64,000 nt of DNA. Origin: CALVUJ01 sp045119835. Lineage in GTDB: Bacteria > Bacillota_I > Bacilli_A > RFN20 > DUOF01. A program made the position numbers and the translations under genes. How positions within the stretch are numbered: the first letter of the stretch is position 1; each line of letters opens with the position of its first letter. A model generated the notes under the pieces. The model was not told the origin of the DNA, searched no databases, and saw only the letters and a list, made by a program, of their open reading frames with translations. The stretch covers positions 1-64,000 of the forward strand of contig JBGVED010000002.1 in NCBI GenBank assembly GCA_045119835.1, read 5' to 3'. Below are positions 35,293 to 48,300 of the stretch, piece after piece.

Positions 35293-38200
35293 TTATATTT
35301 TTGAAAGTATTTCATTAATATAATAAATCCATTCATTATTCATTTTCTTAATTCTTATTTTAATATTTTCTTTTTTAAAACTCAAATTAATATTTTTATA
35401 ATCAAGTCTATTAGAAAGTTCAAATAATTTAATACCAATGCCATCTTTATTTGAAAGCTCCTTCGCTAAATAAACATCAATAAATTCTTTATCATCCTTT
35501 ATTCTCTCTACCTTGTCACTAGATGATAAAACATCCATTCTCTTTTTCTCAATTAATAAAGTAACATTAACAGGCATCTTTCCATAAATATCTTTAATAC
35601 CTATTTCTAACTCTTTTAACTCCTCTAAAGATTTAACAGCATCAAGTTTTTTATATAATTCAATCTTATTTCCATCTACTCCAGCATAATTTATAGGAAT
35701 ATACCCATCAATTTGGATATTATTAGAAATATCTTTATTATCTTCTTTTACAATTCCTTTTTCCTCTTCAATTGCTTCTTTTAACAAATCCATATATAAA
35801 TCAATACCAATATTTTCTATAAATCCAGATTGATTAGCGCCTAACAAATCTCCTGCTCCTCTAATAGATAAATCTCTTAAAGCAATTTTATATCCACTAC
35901 CTAACTCTGTAAACTCCTTAATCGCACGCAATCTACTACTAGCTACTTCACTTACTTGCTTATTAGGCTTAAAAAGCAAATAAGCATATGCTAATTTATC
36001 ACTCCTACCAACTCTCCCCTTAATTTGATAAAGTTGAGATAAACCAAAATGATCAGCATCTTCAATAATAATAGTATTAGCATTGGGTATATCAATACCT
36101 GTTTCTATAATAGTCGTACACACAAGCACATTTAACTTGTTATTATAAAAATCATACGTTACTTCTTCAATTGCTTCCTTGTCCATCTTACCATGTATTA
36201 TACCAACCCTTGCACCTTTAATACTGTTTTCAATTTGATAAGCAACACTAGCAATATTACTAGTCTTGTTATAAAGATAAAAAACTTGTCCGTTCCTGCC
36301 TAACTCCCTCTCAATAATTTCTTTAATAATTTTAGGATTTTTTTCCATAACATAAGTTTGAATTGGCATCCTTTTTTCTGGAGGAGTTTGAATTTGACAT
36401 AAACTTCTAATACCTATTAAAGACATCTGCATAGTTCTAGGAATAGGTGTCGCACTTAAAGTAAGTACATCAATAGAATTCTTAAATTCTTTAATCTTCT
36501 CTTTATGCTCTACCCCAAACCTTTGCTCCTCATCAACAATTAAAAGACCTAAATCATTAAACTTAATATCATTTGATAAAATACGATGCGTACCAATAAG
36601 CAAATCTATCTTGCCGTCCTTTAAATCCTTAATAATCTTTTCCTGTTCTTTCTCACTCTTAAACCTATTTAAAAGTTCTATTCTAATATTAAAATTCTTA
36701 AACCTATCTACCGCACTAGAATAATGTTGACTTGAAAGCAAAGTTGTAGGGCATAAAAGCGCAACTTGTTTAGCATCCTTAATCGCTTTAAAAGCTGAAA
36801 TAAAAGCAACTTCAGTTTTACCAAAACCAACATCGCCACATAAAAGCATATCCATTGGAATACTTTTTTCCATCTCTTTTTTTATTTTAACAATTGCCTC
36901 TCTTTGATCTTTAGTGTGCTCATAAGGGAAATCATTTTCAAACATTTCTTGAAGCTCATCATCTTTAGAAAAAGAATAACCTATTTTTTTAGTTCTCTCT
37001 TCATAAAGTTTTATTAAATCAAAAGCAATATCTTTAACTTTAGCTTTAATTCTCTCTTTTGTTTTCTCCCAATCGCTACTCCCAAGTTTATTAAGAGTAG
37101 GAGCCTTACCATCTCTAGTAGCGTACTTTCTAACAAGCGAAAACTGCTCCAAAGGAACATATAAAACCTCACTATTTTTATACTCAATATGCAAATAATC
37201 TTTATTTATTTTCCCAGTTTTAATTGTTTCAAGCCCCTTATATCTGCCTATTCCATAATTTTCATGAACCAAATAATCTCCAACTGTCAAATCCTCATAT
37301 CCACTTATAGCCTGCGAGCTCTTAAACTTTGTAAAATATCTCCCTGTTGTTATTTTTTGTAAGAACAATTCTCTTGAGGTAATGACCACAATTTTCTCAT
37401 CATCAATAGCAAACCCCTCGATAAAATCTTCTTTTATAAGTTCAAATCTATTCTTATCTATCTCAAACTCATCACACCACATATATAAGTTATTTATTTG
37501 ATGCTCATTTTTCAAGAAAATATATATTTTGTAATTAAGATCAATATAATTTTGAATAAATCTAGAAGCAATTTTAGAACTTCCATTACAATTTATAAGT
37601 GGAGTTAAATAAAAATACTCTTCATCTCGTTTACTTTGAAAATCATTAAACATAATTAACTTTTTATTCTCTACTAACAAATCATTTAAAGAATGATACA
37701 AAGAAATACCTTTTAAAACCTTACCATTTTCAAATAACTCTTCTTGATAATCAAAACTCTCTTTAATTAACAAATTATAATTATTATCAATAGATGCCTT
37801 ATCCATTAAAACACAAACATCTGGACTTACATAATCCATAAAAGAACTACATTCATTAATTAATGAATAATATTTATATAAAGACGAACTATAAGTATTT
37901 GTTTCAAGACGCTCTACATCCTCTAAAATACTTTGCCTCAACAATTCAAACTGCTCTTCACTACTTTTACCCTTACAATCCTCTAATCCCTTTAAAAGAA
38001 TATTTTTACTGTATTCAACATCGCTAATAATAAGCTCACTTGCAGGTAAAATAAGAACATGATCATCTGTTTTTATTGTTGTTTGCTTTTCTAAATCAAA
38101 ATATCTTATACTCTCTATTTCATCATCAAAAAACTCAATACGAACTGGATAATCATAATTTATACTAAAAAAATCCACTACTCCACCTCTAGAAGAATAT

Positions 38201-38697
38201 TCCAAAGTATTACAAATCTTATTAACTTTTTTATAACCATTATTCGATAAAAACATCTCAAACTCTTTTTTATTAATAGTTTGACCTACTACTATTCTTT
38301 TTATCCCTTTCTCGAATTGTTCTTTATTTGGCAAATACCTTAAAAAAGCACTTGTATGCGTAATAAAAATACCTTTTTCTTCTTTTATTGCTTTATTAAG
38401 AGCGTATATTCTATTAGCTAACATTTCTTTAGATTCTGCTAAAGCCTCAATTCTTATCGCTTCATCAGCAAAATAGGTAAACAAATGACTACTATCTACT
38501 AAATTACTTAAATACTCATACATTAAAGATGCTGTATGCAAACTATTACATACAACTAAATACTTTTTAGAATCATTTAAATACCCATTAGCTAATAAAA
38601 GAGCCTTTTTTAAAATAGAATCACATACATAGTTCCCTTTTTCTTTAACAAAAGATTTTACAATATCTTTATCTTTAAATAAATCTATTATCTTCAT
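35293..38697 (-). CDS. mfd: Mfd, transcription-repair coupling factor
   Basis: Mfd removes stalled RNA polymerase and recruits UvrA. The 1134-residue protein has the UvrB-like N-terminal part, the RNA-polymerase interaction domain (DYLVHENYGIGRYKG), and a RecG-like helicase with Walker A CGDVGFGKTE, DEEQ box and LSATPIPRT. The C-terminal TRCF domain follows. Its ATG overlaps the pth stop (ATGA), the usual pth-mfd coupling. Confidence 0.97.
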   Translation of the reverse strand: MKIIDLFKDKDIVKSFVKEKGNYVCDSILKKALLLANGYLNDSKKYLVVCNSLHTASLMYEYLSNLVDSSHLFTYFADEAIRIEALAESKEMLANRIYALNKAIKEEKGIFITHTSAFLRYLPNKEQFEKGIKRIVVGQTINKKEFEMFLSNNGYKKVNKICNTLEYSSRGGVVDFFSINYDYPVRIEFFDDEIESIRYFDLEKQTTIKTDDHVLILPASELIISDVEYSKNILLKGLEDCKGKSSEEQFELLRQSILEDVERLETNTYSSSLYKYYSLINECSSFMDYVSPDVCVLMDKASIDNNYNLLIKESFDYQEELFENGKVLKGISLYHSLNDLLVENKKLIMFNDFQSKRDEEYFYLTPLINCNGSSKIASRFIQNYIDLNYKIYIFLKNEHQINNLYMWCDEFEIDKNRFELIKEDFIEGFAIDDEKIVVITSRELFLQKITTGRYFTKFKSSQAISGYEDLTVGDYLVHENYGIGRYKGLETIKTGKINKDYLHIEYKNSEVLYVPLEQFSLVRKYATRDGKAPTLNKLGSSDWEKTKERIKAKVKDIAFDLIKLYEERTKKIGYSFSKDDELQEMFENDFPYEHTKDQREAIVKIKKEMEKSIPMDMLLCGDVGFGKTEVAFISAFKAIKDAKQVALLCPTTLLSSQHYSSAVDRFKNFNIRIELLNRFKSEKEQEKIIKDLKDGKIDLLIGTHRILSNDIKFNDLGLLIVDEEQRFGVEHKEKIKEFKNSIDVLTLSATPIPRTMQMSLIGIRSLCQIQTPPEKRMPIQTYVMEKNPKIIKEIIERELGRNGQVFYLYNKTSNIASVAYQIENSIKGARVGIIHGKMDKEAIEEVTYDFYNNKLNVLVCTTIIETGIDIPNANTIIIEDADHFGLSQLYQIKGRVGRSDKLAYAYLLFKPNKQVSEVASSRLRAIKEFTELGSGYKIALRDLSIRGAGDLLGANQSGFIENIGIDLYMDLLKEAIEEEKGIVKEDNKDISNNIQIDGYIPINYAGVDGNKIELYKKLDAVKSLEELKELEIGIKDIYGKMPVNVTLLIEKKRMDVLSSSDKVERIKDDKEFIDVYLAKELSNKDGIGIKLFELSNRLDYKNINLSFKKENIKIRIKKMNNEWIYYINEILSKI

Positions 38698-39251
38698 CCG
38701 TTATACACGCTCATCAATTTATTAAAATCAAATCTTGTAAAATCATCTATAAGGAAACTTATCTTTTCTACTTTTTCATCAATAACTTTTTTATCTTCTC
38801 CACTAAATTTACCTAACACATAATCAATTGTATTCCCTTCTTTATCTTTAGAAATACCCACTCTAACTCTTTTAAATTCGCTGGTCTTTAAATGAGCAAT
38901 AATATTTTTTATACCATTGTGTCCTCCTGCACTGCCCTTTTCTCTTAAGCGCAATACACCAACATCTAAATCCATGTCATCATATATAACTAAAATATCT
39001 TTGATATCAATATGAAAATATAAAACAAAATCTCTAACACACTCGCCAGATAAATTCATATATGTTTGAGGTTCAAGCAAAATTACTTTTTCTCCATTAA
39101 TAGTTGTTTCACAATATAACCCTTTAAATTTTTTCTTATCGATAGACAAGTTATTTTTACTAGCATAAAAATCAAGTGCCATAAACCCTATATTATGTCT
39201 TGTGTTCTTATATTCTTTTCCAAAATTTCCTAACCCTACAATTAACTTCAT
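38694..39251 (-). CDS. pth: Pth, peptidyl-tRNA hydrolase
   Basis: Pth frees tRNAs from drop-off peptidyl-tRNA. Family motifs are VGLGNFGKEYKNTRHNIGF (catalytic His), YDDMDLDVG and GSAGGHNGIKNI. ATG 39251 is preferred because AGGAG is nine bases upstream; ATG 39260 abuts that site. The stop overlaps mfd. Confidence 0.96.
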   Translation of the reverse strand: MKLIVGLGNFGKEYKNTRHNIGFMALDFYASKNNLSIDKKKFKGLYCETTINGEKVILLEPQTYMNLSGECVRDFVLYFHIDIKDILVIYDDMDLDVGVLRLREKGSAGGHNGIKNIIAHLKTSEFKRVRVGISKDKEGNTIDYVLGKFSGEDKKVIDEKVEKISFLIDDFTRFDFNKLMSVYNG

Positions 39252-39337
39252 ATATTTCATCTCCTAATTGTAATACTCTAAAATTTTAACATTACTAACC
39301 TTGTTTATTCAAGCAGTATAAAACATAATAGCAAAAT

Positions 39338-39359
39338 AAAAAGCACCGAAGTGCTTTTT
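39338..39359 (-). terminator. Terminator of the giant surface-protein gene
   Basis: AAAAAGCAC and GTGCTTTTT pair around a CGAA tetraloop, with a T-run on the minus strand. It follows the stop by a few bases. Confidence 0.88.
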
Positions 39360-39362
39360 ATA

Positions 39363-42300
39363 CTACTTTAATACTCTTACTTTCTTTCTGAAGAATACTA
39401 ATTTAACTGCAAAATACATAGCTCCTAAACCAGCAATAAATATTAGTGACCAACCAAGAGGATCTTTAGTAAAGAAGTTTTCGCCAATTACAATTCCTAA
39501 CTCGTTTTTAGCAACTTCTCTATCAATAATTATTGCTGTAACGTATACATTAGTTTCTCCTTGCATAATATCTACTATTTTCGAAGATAAATTCAAAGGT
39601 AATCCCTTATTAGCATTTGCATATTTAGCAAAACCATCTACAGAAACATACTCAACCATCTTATAACTTAGAATATCTACACCGCACGCTGAGCCAATTC
39701 CAAGATAATTTATAGATGTCGCTAAAATTATAATATCATCATCGCTGAATTTATAATTATCTACAGCCACAACACTCTTATTACCTTCTTCTAATTTCAA
39801 CCATGTTTGAGCTTTTGGAACTATTGAAGCATTATCCAAACAAATCTTATCATTTGTATTTATAGCAATCTTATAAGTCGATGTATTTCCTGCCAAGTCA
39901 ATAAATTCAAATAAGTACTCACCATTTTCAGACATAACAGTGCTCTTCTTATAAGGCTTTCCATTCACCATAACTTTAATAATTGGAGCTTGATAAGAAT
40001 ACATTGGTTCTTCCCAAGAAATATTAAACCTTCCGTTTATAATGTTACTAGAATATGTTTTTTCGTTATCTGTTATACTTACATTGTATTTTGGACTTTG
40101 TCTATATATAATGAAATGCTTAACCATACCTTCATTACCAACAGCATCAATTGGAACAACCTCATAGAATCCTTCTTCACTAAACTCTAGATATGAAGTG
40201 CTTACTCCGCCAATGCCAACTGTATAATTCCATTCTCCATAAACATCATTAATGTCTTTTATTCTATATTTAAAGTAACAACTTTCATTATTATCACTAG
40301 CCTCTACTAAAACTATCTCACTATTAGTGAAGCCCTTTTCAGAAACAACATAATCCAAGTATTGACCTTTTGCAGTTACACTAATTGTTGGAGCATCATT
40401 ATCTATTCGTATATATTTTATTTCATCTCCAATTGTAACATTGCCTATTTCATCTCTTGCAACAATCATATAAACACCAGTTTTCTTAATTGAATATCTA
40501 GATTCAAATGTTGCAAATGGAATTACATCACAAACATAATTTTTATTTCCATCGGTATCTATACATCCTGAATAAACTGTTCCAATTCCTCCATCAGAAA
40601 CCTTAACACTTACTTCACCTTTATATATTCCCCATATATTGTTATTATCACCAGAAACAGTAATTACAGGCGACTGTTTATCAATTGTAAATACAATAGT
40701 AGTATTCAACTCACTATAAATTGTATTATCTTGTTTCTTTACTGAAACCGTATATCTATATTCTACATGATTACCATATGCTTGAGAAACCCTCGTAATA
40801 TCATTTAAAACCATTTGAGAATAACTGCCATTTCCATTAGCTTTTTCTAACTTAACATCATAAGTACTACACCTGTTATCATTTTTACCTTCTACATAAC
40901 ACAATAATTGTACATTTTTATTTGTGATAGGAATTTCTCCCTTTTCACCATACTCTAATTTTCCTTCTTCTATAATTACTCCAGTTTCATCAACTTCATA
41001 AAGAGCAATATCTGGTAAAACAACATTAACAGTAAATGTATATTTATGGTTTTCAGTAGTATTTCCGGCAAAATCTTCAAACCAGAACATATATGTTTTA
41101 CTTTGCCTACTAACTGCAAATGTATAAGATTTAGATGATTTAAAGCCTGTATCATTACCACTACAAACCTTACCTACATCAGCTTCATCAACAAACACGC
41201 AAGTATAAGATAATCGAACAAATGGTTCGCCCCAATTAATAGTAACTTCCGCATTTGTATAATCCTTACCATCCTCAAATGCTACATTACCTGTTGGAAG
41301 GCTAACAACAAAATCACTAACATCAATTACAGGCATCGTTTTATCTATTTCAATATTCAAATATTCAACATTATCATATATTTCTACAACATCCTTACTA
41401 ATTACTTCTAAATAATCATCGCAAATATCAGGATTATTGTTCCATGAACAAGATAAACTAGATGGAGACTCAATTCCTTTACATTTATCACTTACAACTA
41501 AATTTCCACTGCCATCATCTTCAAAACAAGCTCTATTAATTATTTCAGACGCTCTATTAAATATTTTAGCTTGATATATACCTTCATCAACATAATATAA
41601 AGTAGATTTTACATATTGCCTATTATCATCAATAGTTCTAACAACTTTATTTTCACTATTACCTGTTGGTAAACAAACACCTTCTACAATACTTTTTGTA
41701 TTACATACTTCAACTAATTCATCATCCACTAATTTATAAAGAATAACATAATTTATTTCATTGTTAAATTCCAATTGAACTTGTGTATTATTAATCATTC
41801 TAATATTATCCGGAGCCATACTATAATCCATAAATCTCTTGGTAGCTGTATATCTAGCGCTCATATCTGCTGGATTATAAACAAACTCTATTGTATTAGT
41901 ATTACCATGATTATCTCTTAAATTAATTTTAAAGAAACCATACAATGATTCTTTATTTGAAATAACAACCCTATAATTATTAATGCCATTTGCAGCACCT
42001 GTATTTGAACAACCATATAACAAATTAGCTTGTCCTGGAGAACATACTAAAGACGCCCTTATATTAGTCGTTCTAGCACTAGAATAATTTGAACCAGTTG
42101 CACTAAATAAGACCTCAACACTTTCAATAACAGTTTTTGTTAAAGTATTATCCACAATAATTACTGTAGCCTTTTCTTCACCACCGCTACCATCATAAAC
42201 AACATTAATATTTGGCGCTTTTTGACTTCTAGAAACTTCAACAACCGTAGAATTTCCTGCCCTATCAATAAGTTCTACTTCAGTAAGTTTTTCTTTAGCT

Positions 42301-45300
42301 ACTGGTATTTCAAAATAATAATCATTTCCACTCTTAACCAAATAATCATTTATATTATGATAAACACCATCAATTTTTAAAACTAAGTAAGAATAAATTT
42401 CTATAATATTTTCTCCATCTTTAACCATATGGATTTCATATTTATTAATGAAATTAACATCACCATTATTACGTATTATAAGTGAATATCGATCAGTATT
42501 ATTTTTAACACTACCAACACCAGAAACAATTAAACTATCGCTACTAATTCCATTTCCATCATCATAATAAACATCAACAAACTCATTATTATCCACATAA
42601 ATAGCATAATAAGTTGTATTGAAATTTCTAACAACGCCTTTAGCAAAATGATTATCAAATTCTAAAGTTTCATCAACCTCTTCAAAAATATAATAATAAT
42701 CACTAATTAAATTAACACTTGTTTGAGGATTATATCTAGATGTATTAGTAGAACTATTACCAACAATATTTCTACTATAAACAGTTATTCCTTTTGTATC
42801 TATAGTATTTTCTGTTCCCATCTCAAAACTAACGTTATTTACTTTTGTCGGATTAACTATTCTAGCACTTACCACAATACACTCTATATTTTTATTATCA
42901 GAAACACAACTTTCTACAATAGACTTAGTAACAGAATTTGGATCTGTTGAATCTACTTTTAAATATATAGTCTTATACATATCTTTATTATTCAAGCAAT
43001 CATCAGAAACGCTAGCATCGCAAGCCTTTTGCTTAATAGAAGAATCTCCAAAGAAAACTCCGTCACTATAAGTTGGATAAACAAGACCTTTTATTATTGA
43101 ACTCATTTCATTTAATGCTTGAGTTTTATGTTCAATACCACCTTGTCCAACAAAACAATTTTCTATCATTGATTTAGTTTCAGGATTATAATAACTATAT
43201 TTAAATCCACCCCCACTATTACAAGTATTATCTGCAAGTGAATTTATATGACTGCTATAAATTTTTAACAAGAACTCTTCCGCTTCCAACTTAGTAGCAA
43301 AAGCATAGAAGAAATTGCTATTTAAATTATTATAATCAAAAATCCTATATGAAGACTTACCACCTAAATTATCAACATTATTCTTATTTAATGCATTAAT
43401 AACTTGATTAGGAACACTATACCAATAATTAATACCAGTAGGTTTATTTTGATTCTTATTATAAATAGGAGCTGTATTATCTATTATAAACATAGAATAA
43501 TCATTTTCATGATTAGAACTGCTTACTTTACGACCAGCTACGTTTCCAGCTTTATCTTGTGCTTTAATAATAAATTTACCATCTTCTCTAAAATATAAAT
43601 CAATAGCATCAATAATATAAACATTATTTTCATCATAAGAAGCACCTATGTTATAAGCAATCATTTCATTATTTACAAATCTATAATACGTATTATAGAA
43701 ATATTTTTGAGCATTAACAGGTATTTTTTTATAAACCTGGCTATAAATCAAACGATTTTTTGCATCATATGCTTTATTAGTAATAAGACTATTGTCATTA
43801 TCTACAACATTTTCACTTCTATAAATAGGAAGCAAGTTCTTACACTCACTAAGTTGAGAATTAAATTGTGGATCCATTCCATTACGATCACTTCTAACAC
43901 AATATAAATACTCTTCTTTATCTAAATGAGCTTTATAATATAAATCTACACTATTACCAAATTCATCAGTATTTACCGCTTCAAGGTATAAATCCGGACT
44001 AGTTGTATCAATTAAGAATGTATAATCAACATAGTTATATTTTAAAACCATTGCATTATCTACAACATAAGAAGCTGTTGATTCATCATAATAAGAAATA
44101 CTTGAAATTATGTATTTTCCTTTATCGTGTAAATAAACTTTATAAATTGACTCTTCGCTATACTTATAAGAACCTGTATTAGGATAAACGTCTCTTTCTA
44201 AACCTGCTTTTGCTTCTTCAAAAATCTTTGAAGGAAGAACACAAGAAATTGAACCATTACTACACTTATAACTATATAATGTAGCCTCTTTTTCATTTCT
44301 AAATTCGATAACTAATGGATTATCTGCAGAAGGCGGATTATGATATCCATACTTATTAGATGTATTTTGTCCATTAATAGTTACTACCGGTACAGTAACA
44401 TCATGATAATAAACTGTCTTAGTTAAATATTCACTAACGTTACCAGAATAATCAGTTACTCTATAAACTATTTTATAAACATTTACCGCATTACTCTTAA
44501 TGTAATATTCATCATCACTTACTTCATTCCAATACCCTGCATCATCTCTTAATTGAGGATAATAATTATAATTATCTTCAATATAACAATACGTTTCATT
44601 ATTTACTTGCTCACAGGCTGCCTCACCATTACTCATATATTTTATACCTTTTAAAACATAATCAGTTGGCTTTTTAACTAACACATAATATTTTAACCCA
44701 GAATCTTTTTCTTCCCCATTTGCTCTAAGTTGAGGTGTATCTCCAATAAAAATATAATTATTATAAGTTAAATTATAATTATATAAATAATATTTAACTT
44801 CATAACTAAATGTATTTTTAATATTCTTATTACCCACACTATTAATTCTTGTATTAATTGAATCTGTTGAAGTTGTTTCAGACTTAAATCCACCATTTAC
44901 ATATACTTCATCATATATAGATTTTTCATTTCCTGTATATTCAACCTCTCTATAATCATCTTCATTAATATCACCATTTAACTCAATTGAAGGTTTTTCT
45001 CTATCAATAAACAAATAATTAATCATCTTACCGTTATTAGAAAAGTCATAAACAGTTAAAATATAATTAACAAAATATTGTTCTTCCCCTGCTAAAGGAG
45101 TATAAATCAAATCGAATATTCTCTTATCATCGCTATAATTATATTCAGCATTATTAATATCACAATATTTTTCATATCCTTCATCTGCTGAGGCATTGTA
45201 TACATAATATCTACATTCAATTCTATGAATTGGCTCATCAAACTCAACAATTAAATCTTTTCCTGTTAAATAATTTACTCCTAAATCAACTTTCTCTGCT

Positions 45301-48300
45301 TTATAATACTCTCCTGGCTCACTGGTATCATCACTTAAAACATATTCATATTTACCAATATAATAATCTTTATCATTACTCATTTCAGAACAATTAACAC
45401 TATCATATTCACCTGTATTTTCATTTTTATAATAGAAACTAGAAGTGCTACTTGAACAATTCAATAACTCAACATCATAAACTTTATAATAAACTAATTT
45501 TTTCTCGTATTGCCCCTCACCACTTAACTCATAAGAAACTGAAGAAACTTGCTTAATATCAGGTGCAACACTATCCATTATAGCTATTACAGTTTCCAAG
45601 TAATTTAAAGAACCATTTCCAGCCCCATCTTTAGCAGCAAATATAATAGGTCTACCTAAATTTGAAGCTAAACCAAATCCAAACTTTACTTGTTTACCTG
45701 AACTATCAATAGCAATTTGCCATATACGATTATCTTTAAGTGCATCCACCACAGTACTATCATCCATTGTAATAGAAACAACACTTTCACTAGTTTCGCC
45801 GCTCATCTTATTAATAATATTATAATAAATAATAGATGTTGACTCATAACTCTTTAATTTAACTCTTCCTGGCTCAACTAAAACACAAGGATTATCATTA
45901 ACTTTAATACATGTTTTTTCTAAAGTCAACGCTGGTAAATATTTACCTTGATTTTGATCTTCTCTGTACGTTCCAGCACCGTAATAATAATTTTCAAATA
46001 CTGATGGATTAGATTCAATTATTGTCCTGATAGAAGCAATAGCAGCTAAATTTTCTTCAGATGTTGAAGTTGTTGCTATAAGTGATGGATTAGATGAATT
46101 ATAAATATAGAAATCTTGATTTGTAGTAAATCTACCATCATTCATATACATATTATATAAAATACATTTTCTAGAAGATGAAGTTTGACATGCACTATAA
46201 TCTCCTGTAAACATATCTTGAATAGATGTGCCATTGTCTCCATTTGCATCATAATAAACAACATTAGGATCAACATAATCTGTAGAAGAAACCTTAGTAA
46301 AATTCCAATAAATATTTATTTTACCTAAATTCTCTTTTAAAACATCTACAGAATCAAATCCATAAAAATTCTCTTTATAAACAATATCTGTAGGACTTAA
46401 ATATGTACCATTTTTTATTAAAGTATATGTATTATTAAGATTCTTTTTATAATTATTAAACGAAACTTTATAAGCTTCATATGCATTTACACTAATCTCA
46501 TTACTCTTTCCTGTAATAGTTGGAGTATCATTACAATTGATAATAGTTTTTTCTTCTTCGTCATTCCACAAAGTAAAGTTAATACCACTATCACAATCAA
46601 ACTCACCCAATGAAGAATTAGCGATAGTAGACAACATATTCTTTCTCTCTTCACTACCAACTTGAGAGCCAAAATCTGTTATAGGTTGATAATCACTAAC
46701 AAAATATAAATATGGATTTAGATTATCGAACACAAAATCTTGTGATACAGTTTTTTGATTTCCAAAATAATCCATAACACTAATATTTAAAGTTCTGATA
46801 ACTTTAGTAACATCCCTAGTTGCTTCATCTCTATTTACTGGAATAACAAGATTTAAACTCATACTGTTGTCTTCGCTAACATTACAACGTCCAGAATCAT
46901 AAGTTCCAGTAAAAATTACACATTGTCCATTTTCATTTTTCACTGTAATTTCTTGAGTATCCATATCATCAACCCAATAACGGAAATTTAGCATTGTTTT
47001 GTCATTAACATTAGAAAGGAAACTACCTTCATTAACCTCAATTTCAACCTCTACATATTGTTGATATGCAGTAAAACTCTTTCCATTAACATCCTCTATC
47101 TTATCAATAGTAGGTGGTGTTTTATCTATAGTAAAAGTATAAGTCTTACTATTTTTAGCCGCATCATAAAACTCTATAGTATAAACACCAGATTCAGAAA
47201 ATATAATATAATTTCCATTAGTAGTATCAGAATTTTTCTTAGAGAAATCATATGCATTAACAAGTTCGCCATTAATAGAAACAACCATAAGTCTATTAAC
47301 ACTTCCTCCAGTTAATAAGTCCTCATCAAGATTTAATTGCAAATCCCAACTACCGATATTTACTTTAGCTCCCTCTGGGTTTGTAAAATCACTATCTACA
47401 AAATTCGATTTTTCTCCAATACATGTAGTATTTTGTGCACAAACAGTTTTAAATGAAATAATCGGAGTTGCTGAATCTATAGTAAATGCATAATATACAG
47501 GCAATGCTGTCCATTTTTCTTCTTTACCATCACTACCTTCTATCTCTGCATATATTTCACTCCATATATCATAAGTTCCTTCTTTAGTAACAGCAAAATA
47601 ATAATATCCATCATATGCCGTAAGATAATAAATACCTTCATCCTTCAATAATTGTTGGTATTCACCATTTCCTGCAATACTAGAAAGTTTGATTACTTCT
47701 CCACCACTACACTCTCCAACATTTTCAGGAATAAGATTATCTCCATACAATTTAAACAAACAATCTAGCTTTTGATTTGTCTCGTCAGACAAACCATATC
47801 CATTTACAGAATTAAGAGTATTAGCTTTGCTTATTCTAACAAAACTGTTGTTATTTATTTGAAATCTAACGTAAACAAACTTATTAGTAAAGAACATATT
47901 TTCATCAAAATCATTATGTAAATCTTTTGGTAAAACATCAAAATATGCATATGTCGATGGATTTTTAACTAACAAAACATTTCCAGGAACAATATCTCCA
48001 ACTTCCTCTTTAGTTTTTGGAATTAAACGAACAATCTCTTCAATATCCTCTTGTGCATTATCATTAGCATTTACATAAACATTTAAATCTGCTTTACCTA
48101 AACCAATACCAGCATAAACAGTAGATGTATTGTAGAAAGAATCAGCCAAAACAAATTTATACAATCCATAAGAAACAGGGAATATTAAATTTTCATTTTC
48201 AACAAGCGTATAAACAACATTTCCATCACCATCATAACTTATATCAACTTTAGGAATAGAAACACCACCACTTGTAATATTTCCTGACGCATCAGTTAAA